Below are positions 59,196 through 64,000 of a stretch of 64,000 nt of DNA, one piece after another. A model generated the notes under the pieces. The model had not been told where the DNA came from and ran no database searches. It saw only the letters and a list, made by a program, of their open reading frames with translations. A program made the translations under genes and the position numbers. The stretch covers positions 3,421,001 through 3,485,000 of the forward strand of contig NZ_CP036250.1 in NCBI RefSeq assembly GCF_004300825.1, in the 5' to 3' direction. Origin of the DNA: Egicoccus halophilus (GTDB lineage Bacteria > Actinomycetota > Nitriliruptoria > Nitriliruptorales > Nitriliruptoraceae). Every line of letters starts with the position of its first letter. Within the stretch, counting starts at the first letter, position 1.

Positions 59196-60083
59196 TCAGA
59201 CCTGGCCCAGCACCCAGTCGCCCTGCTGCGCGGCGCCACCGTCGAACTCGACGGCGTCGGCGACGTCGACCACCTCGTCCCACCGCTCGGCGAGGTCCTC
59301 GGGGCGCAGCTCCCCGTCGAACACCACGCCGCGTCCCTGCAGGACCGCGACTCGTCCGACGAAGCCGCCGCCGGCGCTGAACACCCCGCCGGAGTGCCCG
59401 CACGCCGGAGCGACGAGCCAGGTCACCAGCGGGGACACCAGCGCGGGGTCGAGCTTCTCCAGCGCCTCCGGCGGCAGGATCGTCTCGGTCATGCGCGACG
59501 CGGCGAGCGGCGCCACGATGTTGACGTTGATCCCGGCCCGGGCACCCTCGATGGCGAGGGTCCGGGTCAGGCCGACCAGCCCCATCTTGGCCGAGGCGTA
59601 GTTCGCCTGACCGAAGTTGCCGAACAGCCCGGCCGGCGAGGTCGTGTTGACGATGCGACCGAACCCCTGCTCCTTGAAGTGGGGCCAGACGGCGGCGGTG
59701 AGGTGGAAGGCCCCGAGGAGGTGGACCTCGAGGACGTCACGCACCTCCTGCTCGGTCATCTTCGCGAACGACCGGTCGCGCAGGATGCCGGCGTTGTTGA
59801 CCAGCCCGTCGACCTGACCGAAGGCGTCCAGTGCGCGGGCCACGATGTCCTCGGCGCTCGCACGCTCGGCGACGGACGCCTCCACGGCGATCGCCGTGCC
59901 ACCGGCCGCCTCGATCTCGTCGACCACGGCCGCCGCCGACGGGACCTGACCATCGCCACCGCCGAGGTCGTTGACGACGACGCGGGCACCACGCTCCGCG
60001 AGCGAGAGCGCGTGGCTCCGCCCGAGGCCGCCGCCGGCGCCGGTCACGATGACCACGCGGTCGTGCAGGTCGATGTCGGTCAT
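59196..60083 (-). CDS. Short-chain dehydrogenase, (R)-3-hydroxyacyl-CoA dehydrogenase type
   Basis: 295 residues from ATG 60083. TGAGGGLGRSHALSLAERGA and VVVNDLGG give the nucleotide site (Asp favours NAD). NNAGILRDRSFAKMTEQE and TSPAGLFGNFGQANYASAKM hold the catalytic Ser-Tyr-Lys. The NDLGG segment and C-terminal extension resemble the dehydrogenase unit of peroxisomal multifunctional enzyme type 2. It acts after the MaoC hydratase in beta-oxidation of a branched, cyclic or steroid-like acid. The substrate remains open. Confidence 0.93.
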   Translation of the reverse strand: MTDIDLHDRVVIVTGAGGGLGRSHALSLAERGARVVVNDLGGGDGQVPSAAAVVDEIEAAGGTAIAVEASVAERASAEDIVARALDAFGQVDGLVNNAGILRDRSFAKMTEQEVRDVLEVHLLGAFHLTAAVWPHFKEQGFGRIVNTTSPAGLFGNFGQANYASAKMGLVGLTRTLAIEGARAGINVNIVAPLAASRMTETILPPEALEKLDPALVSPLVTWLVAPACGHSGGVFSAGGGFVGRVAVLQGRGVVFDGELRPEDLAERWDEVVDVADAVEFDGGAAQQGDWVLGQV

Positions 60084-60118
60084 GTCCTCGTCCTTGTCTC
60101 GGGATGTGGGGGAACGAT

Positions 60119-61417
60119 TCACTGCATGAGCGAGGGCAGGTAGGTCGCGATCGCCGGGAAGGCGATGACCAGCAGGATCGCGAGGCACAGCGCGAGCCAG
60201 AACGGCGTCAGCCCCCGGAAGACCTTGCTCAGCGGGATGCCCGTGAGACCGGAGACGACGAAGGTGATCAGCCCGATCGGCGGGGTGAGCAGACCGGTCA
60301 GCAGCATCATCATCGTGAGGACGCCGAACCAGATCCCGTCGTAGCCCAGGTCGATGACGACCGGATACATCATCGGCGTCATGATCACCAGGATCGCGAT
60401 CTCGTCCATGACGGCGCCGAGGACGAAGTAGATCGCGAAGATCATCACGACGACCAGCCACGGTGTGAGGTCGATGTCGCTGATCGTGCGTCCGAGCCAC
60501 ATGGGGATCCGGGTCACGGCGAGGAAGAAGCCGAACATCTGCCCGGCGATCATGAGCAGGAAGATCTGGGCGCTGACCTTGATGCTGTCGTTGACCGCGG
60601 CGTAGAAGCGGCGCAGCGTCAGCCGTCGGGTCGCCAGGGCGTAGAGCAGGGCCAGGAAGGCCCCGGCGGCGCCGGACTCGGTCGGGGTGAACACGCCGAA
60701 GTACAGCCCGCCCATGCTGATCGCGAAGATGGCGGGAACCGCCCACACGAGTCGGACCGCCCCGGCAACGGTGATCTCGGGGCGCTCGGGCTGGGTCGGG
60801 GCGAGCGACGGTCGCCGCCGCACCAGCAGCCAGGCGGTCACCATCAGGATCAGGGCGGTCATCAGTCCGGGCAGGAAGCCCGCGATCAGCACCTGACCGA
60901 TCGGTTCGGCGGTCAGCACGCCGTACAGGACCAACAGCGCGCTCGGCGGGATGAGCGAACCGAGCGTGCCACCGACCGCAGCCGACGCGGCGGACAGCCC
61001 GTCGTCGTAGCCGTAGCGCTGCATCTCGGGCACCGCGACCCGCGACATGGTCGATGCCGAGGCGATGCTCGAGCCACTGACGGACGCGAACATCGTCGAC
61101 GCCGCGATGGTCGCGACCGACAGGCCGCCGCGCACACGCCACAGGAAGCGGTCGAGGGCGACGTAGACGTCCCGACCCAGGTTGGCGTTGGCCAGCACCA
61201 TGCCCATCAGGATGAAGAACGGGATGACGGACAGGCTGTAGAGCGAGGCACCCCGGAACGCGTCGGCGCCGAGACGTGCCAGCGCCGCGTCCGGCGAGAC
61301 GATGTAGGCGTAGCCGACGACGGCGACGCCGATCATGGCGATCGCGACCGGCACCCGGAGCGCGATCAGCGCCAGCATCACGAGGAAGCCGACGAGGCCG
61401 ACGAGTTCGTTCGCCAT
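60119..61417 (-). CDS. dctM: TRAP transporter large membrane subunit
   Basis: 432 residues from ATG 61417, 2 nt after the small-subunit gene. About 12 membrane segments are present. Family motifs: YSLSVIPFFILMGMVLANA, FASVSGSSIASASTMSRVAV and TPTESGAAGAFLALLYAL. DctM forms the sodium-driven pore of the tripartite ATP-independent periplasmic transporter. With DctQ and the DctP lipoprotein upstream, the importer is complete. It probably takes up the organic acid degraded by the neighbouring enzymes. Confidence 0.95.
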   Translation of the reverse strand: MANELVGLVGFLVMLALIALRVPVAIAMIGVAVVGYAYIVSPDAALARLGADAFRGASLYSLSVIPFFILMGMVLANANLGRDVYVALDRFLWRVRGGLSVATIAASTMFASVSGSSIASASTMSRVAVPEMQRYGYDDGLSAASAAVGGTLGSLIPPSALLVLYGVLTAEPIGQVLIAGFLPGLMTALILMVTAWLLVRRRPSLAPTQPERPEITVAGAVRLVWAVPAIFAISMGGLYFGVFTPTESGAAGAFLALLYALATRRLTLRRFYAAVNDSIKVSAQIFLLMIAGQMFGFFLAVTRIPMWLGRTISDIDLTPWLVVVMIFAIYFVLGAVMDEIAILVIMTPMMYPVVIDLGYDGIWFGVLTMMMLLTGLLTPPIGLITFVVSGLTGIPLSKVFRGLTPFWLALCLAILLVIAFPAIATYLPSLMQ

Positions 61418-61419
61418 GG

Positions 61420-62025
61420 TCAGCGTCCCCGCACGAGCGAGCGGACGACCAGGACGAGGTTGGTGAGGATCGACAGGCCGAAGGCGGCTGCGCCGGCGAC
61501 GCCGAGCAGCGCCACCGGGTACAGCGGCACCCGCCGGATGCCCGTCGTGTAGCCACCGGCATCGAGCTGTCCGGCGTAGACGTACAGACGCCAGGTCATC
61601 ACCGCGACCACCAGGAAGCCGACGACGCCCGCGAACGCCCGGAGCCCGAGCTGCGCGCGCCGGCCGAGCCGCACGTAGAGCAGGTCGACCGAGATGTGGG
61701 CGTCCTGGCTCTCGACCCGCGCCAGTCCGAGGTAGACCAGCACGACGACGGCCAGCTCGGTCAACTCGACCGTTCCACGCAGTGGGTTGCCGAAGAACGA
61801 GCGCCCGACGATGTCGGTGACGGTCCAGGCCAGCAGTGCCACCAGGGTCACGCCGGCGCCGACGTGCAGCACCATGGTGACGCGGGCGAGCCCCTGGCCG
61901 AACCGGTCCCCGTGCTGACGCTGCAGGTCCTGCAGCGTCAGGCCGGCCGGTGCGCCGGCGGCGGCCGCGGCGTCTGCCGCGTCCGCGTCGCCGTTGGGTG
62001 AGGGTTCAGGCATGCCAGGGGTCAC
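61420..62025 (-). CDS. dctQ: TRAP transporter small membrane subunit
   Basis: 201 residues from GTG 62025 (ATG 62013 in the same frame is an alternative). An Ala/Asp-rich cytosolic head is followed by four membrane segments (VLHVGAGVTLVALLAWTV, LTELAVVVLVYLGLARVESQ, AFAGVVGFLVVAVMTWRLYV, LLGVAGAAAFGLSILTNLVL). The DctQ-typical DAHISVDLLYVRLG lies between TM2 and TM3. It supports the large subunit in the TRAP importer. The head extension of about 45 residues is longer than usual. Confidence 0.92.
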   Translation of the reverse strand: MTPGMPEPSPNGDADAADAAAAAGAPAGLTLQDLQRQHGDRFGQGLARVTMVLHVGAGVTLVALLAWTVTDIVGRSFFGNPLRGTVELTELAVVVLVYLGLARVESQDAHISVDLLYVRLGRRAQLGLRAFAGVVGFLVVAVMTWRLYVYAGQLDAGGYTTGIRRVPLYPVALLGVAGAAAFGLSILTNLVLVVRSLVRGR

Positions 62026-62061
62026 CCGTCGTCATGTGTGCGGTCCGCGTGTCGTCGCCGG

Positions 62062-63234
62062 TCAGTTTGCGCCGGTCAGCTCGAAGAGCCGGTCGGCCAT
62101 CTCCTGTCCGGGGACCCCCGCGGACTCCATCTCCTGGATCCACTGGTCGAACACCGGCTGGACGGCGTCCCGCATGCGGTCGAACTCCTCGGGGTCGAGC
62201 TCGATCGACTCGACGTCGTTCTCGGGCCAGTAGGTCGCCTCGGTGTCGTCGGCGGCGCCCTGGTGACCCTCGGCGAGGCGCATGGCGAGGTCCGGACCGG
62301 TCAGTGACTCGAGGGCATCCTGCTGCGCCGGCGACAGCCGGTCCCAGGCCTGCTGGCTCATGGCGAGGACGAAGGCGCCGGTGTAGCAGTTGCAGATCGT
62401 GCGGTAGGCGGTGGTCCCACCGAGGTCGAAGACGCGGGTGGCGGAGTTGGCGAGCTTGTAGCCGTCGATGACCCCACGTTCGACCGCGTCGTAGATGTCC
62501 GGACCCGGCATGCTGACCGCGTTGGCGCCCATCGCCTCGAGCGCCTGGCTCTGCAGCGGGGCAGGGCTGCGGATCGTCAGGCCCTCCAGGTCCTCGAGCT
62601 GTTCGACGGGGGTGTCACGCGTGAACAGGTCCCCGGTGTCCATCGCCCACAGCGACAGGACCTTGGTGTCGGAGAACTCCTCCTGGAACGCGTCGAACTC
62701 GTTCCACAGCTCGGTGGCGACCTCGGTGCCCTCGATGGCACCGTCGAAGACGAACGGGGCCTCGATGATCTGCGTGATCGGGAATCGACCGGGCGTGTAG
62801 CCGGGCATGGTCCAGCCCAGGTCCTGCGCCCCGGCGACCACGTTCTCGTAGACCTGCGGGCCGGGCGCCAGGGCACCTCCGGCGTGGATCTCGATGTCGA
62901 CGGTGCCGCCGGTCGCCTCCCGGACCTCCTCGACCCAGGGCTCCCAGACGTTCACCTGCATCGGGTCGGTGGGCGGGAAGGGGTGCCCGAAGGTCAACGT
63001 GACGTCGTCCCCGAAGTCCTCGGCCGCCGCGTCGTCGTCGGTGGCCGCCGCGTCGTCCTCGGTGGCCGTCGCGTCGTCGTCCGTGGCCGTCACACCACCG
63101 TCCTCGTCGGCCGTGAGGTCTCCGGCCGGCTCGGAACCGGCATCCCCACCGCCACAGCTGATCGCCACCAGTGCGACCGCAGCCAACGCGGCCAGCGGCC
63201 GCCTGGAGCGTCCCCGTCTCTTTGCACGTGCCAT
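62062..63234 (-). CDS. dctP: TRAP transporter substrate-binding lipoprotein
   Basis: 390 residues from ATG 63234 with AGGGAG 6 nt upstream. Arg-rich head, hydrophobic core and lipobox VAISC (Cys about 27). An Asp/Ala/Thr-rich linker (ATDDDATATEDDAAATDDD) tethers the binding domain to the membrane, replacing the free periplasmic form of Gram-negative systems. DctP fold markers: LTFGHPFPPTDPMQVNVWEP, IEIHAGGALAPGPQVYENVV, LEDLEGLTIRSPAPLQSQAL and YDAVERGVIDGYKL. The ligand is unknown, probably a carboxylic acid bound by the conserved Arg in TIRSP. Confidence 0.94.
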   Translation of the reverse strand: MARAKRRGRSRRPLAALAAVALVAISCGGGDAGSEPAGDLTADEDGGVTATDDDATATEDDAAATDDDAAAEDFGDDVTLTFGHPFPPTDPMQVNVWEPWVEEVREATGGTVDIEIHAGGALAPGPQVYENVVAGAQDLGWTMPGYTPGRFPITQIIEAPFVFDGAIEGTEVATELWNEFDAFQEEFSDTKVLSLWAMDTGDLFTRDTPVEQLEDLEGLTIRSPAPLQSQALEAMGANAVSMPGPDIYDAVERGVIDGYKLANSATRVFDLGGTTAYRTICNCYTGAFVLAMSQQAWDRLSPAQQDALESLTGPDLAMRLAEGHQGAADDTEATYWPENDVESIELDPEEFDRMRDAVQPVFDQWIQEMESAGVPGQEMADRLFELTGAN

Positions 63235-63311
63235 GGAGCTCTCCCTGTAGAGGTCGCGGGCTCGGCCTCGCGCCTGACTCACCGGACCACTCCCGTCGAC
63301 CCGGCACCGCC

Positions 63312-63356
63312 ATTCAATGCAATGAAGTGTCCATGTGTCAAGCAGTTGTCATGCTT
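63312..63356 (-). promoter_or_regulatory. Promoter of the TRAP operon with inverted repeat
   Basis: On the minus strand TTGACA (63341-63336), an 18-nt spacer and TTGAAT (63317-63312) give a good promoter about 80 nt before dctP. An inverted repeat AAGCA-N7-TGCTT (63340-63356) overlaps the -35 box. The GCTTGACA plus CATTG arrangement also occurs upstream of the DUF6351 gene. The rest of 63235-63457 shows no gene. Confidence 0.6.
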
Positions 63357-63457
63357 GGCACGGTCACCCCCCACCACCGCAGCGTCGGCGACGCCGAGCC
63401 ACGGGTGCTCCGCCCGGCTGACGGGAGCCAGGACGGGAGGGGGCCGTGCCCACCTCG

Positions 63458-63880
63458 CTAGTCGTCCGCGCCGGCCTTGACGGCCAGCACCGCGGCCTCG
63501 GCACCGAGGAGCACGTCCTGGGCGTTGCTGCCCAGGACCAGCTTGCCGACCCGGGATCGCCGCCGCAGCCCGATGACGACGAGGTCCACGGCCTGGTCCT
63601 GCGCGACGCGCAGGATCGCCTCGGACGCCGAGACCGGGCCCACCGGCGCGTGCACCGACACGGTCAGGCCTCGTTCGCGCAGCGGCGCGGCGACGGTCTC
63701 CGCTCGTTGGCGTGCCGCATCCATCTCCGAGCCGAAACTGCGGCTCGCCTGGCTGTCGTGCGGGCTCGGCACGTACACGACGAGCAGCAGTTCACCCTCG
63801 CGGACTCGGGCCGCCTCGGCCGCCGCATCCACCGCTGCACGCCCTTCGGGCGTGTCGAGCACACCGGCCAGCACCTTCAT
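63458..63880 (-). CDS. Universal stress protein (UspA family)
   Basis: 140 residues from ATG 63880. It begins MKVLAGVLDTPEGRAAVDAA. The ATP-site end motif is present as VIGLRRRSRVGKLVLGSNAQ with VLLGAEAAVLAV, a variant of the G-2x-G-9x-G(S/T) motif, so nucleotide binding is likely. Small Usp proteins are commonly encoded beside TRAP transporters and are thought to regulate them, which fits its place just upstream of the dctP promoter. Confidence 0.88.
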   Translation of the reverse strand: MKVLAGVLDTPEGRAAVDAAAEAARVREGELLLVVYVPSPHDSQASRSFGSEMDAARQRAETVAAPLRERGLTVSVHAPVGPVSASEAILRVAQDQAVDLVVIGLRRRSRVGKLVLGSNAQDVLLGAEAAVLAVKAGADD

Positions 63881-63933
63881 TCTGCGAGCTCCTGCGTCGT
63901 CGCGATCACCTCGGGCCGTGGCGGGGGCGGACG

Positions 63934-64000
63934 TCACCGGACCCGCTCGAAGAGGGCCGCCATGCCCTGGCCGCCGCCGATGCACATCGTCTCGAGGCCG
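63934..64000 (-). CDS. Thiolase, C-terminal fragment (continues beyond window)
   Basis: Only the last 21 codons are visible: LETMCIGGGQGMAALFERVR then TGA. The CIGGGQGMA sequence is the C-terminal active-site cysteine loop of acetyl-CoA acetyltransferases and 3-ketoacyl-CoA thiolases. It would supply the thiolytic step for the acyl-CoA ligase, MaoC hydratase and SDR encoded nearby on the same strand. Confidence 0.85.
   Translation of the reverse strand, partial: GLETMCIGGGQGMAALFERVR

Overview
This 64 kb window has very high GC (roughly 70% or more), many GTG starts, strong third-position GC and dense start/stop overlaps (ATGA, GTGA). That points to an actinomycete-type chromosome. A lineage such as the Nitriliruptoria is possible but unproven. 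I saw no rRNA, tRNA, insertion sequence, phage gene or CRISPR array.

Left part (1-14 kb). A secreted phosphodiester glycosidase, cut by the window edge, is followed by a receiver/PAS-sensor pair and then the most interesting block (4281-13970). On the minus strand lie a barbiturase/cyanuric-acid-hydrolase-type ring-opening amidohydrolase, a nucleobase (NCS2) permease, a carbamate kinase, and homologues of all three subunits of the E. coli oxamate transcarbamylase (DUF2877, FdrA, DUF1116). A divergent PucR-family regulator sits beside them. Read together they suggest uptake of a cyclic ureide, hydrolytic ring opening, phosphorolysis of the carbamoylated product, and ATP recovery from carbamoyl phosphate. 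Identical 16-bp palindromes lie on both sides of the block.

Middle part (14-43 kb). This is mostly housekeeping and ordinary metabolism. It includes ilvC, two small lipoprotein genes, an ATP-grasp-like protein, a ClC channel, an aromatic amino acid decarboxylase coupled to a membrane protein with a sigma-like N-terminus, and a TetR-controlled ABC exporter. Further along are meaB and methylmalonyl-CoA epimerase (the mutase itself is not here), a sterol-desaturase-like hydroxylase, a thiolase-pxpABC (5-oxoprolinase) operon, a zinc alcohol dehydrogenase and a primary-type sigma factor. The section ends with two cyclophilins, a two-module 3-hydroxyacyl-CoA dehydrogenase, a small winged-helix/membrane-protein operon and a YtcJ-type amidohydrolase.

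Right part (43-64 kb). A glgC-glgM glycogen pair leads to a Clp_N/HTH protein, a molybdopterin oxidoreductase with a thioesterase, a uronate-dehydrogenase-like protein and an alkylation-repair pair (Ada/AlkA fusion plus Ogt). The last 11 kb looks like a catabolic cluster: a secreted DUF6351 protein, a PaaX-family regulator, an acyl-CoA ligase, an amidohydrolase, a MaoC hydratase, a short-chain dehydrogenase, a complete TRAP transporter (DctM, Q, P), a universal stress protein and the end of a thiolase. The secreted protein and the TRAP operon share a promoter-like element, hinting at a common regulon.
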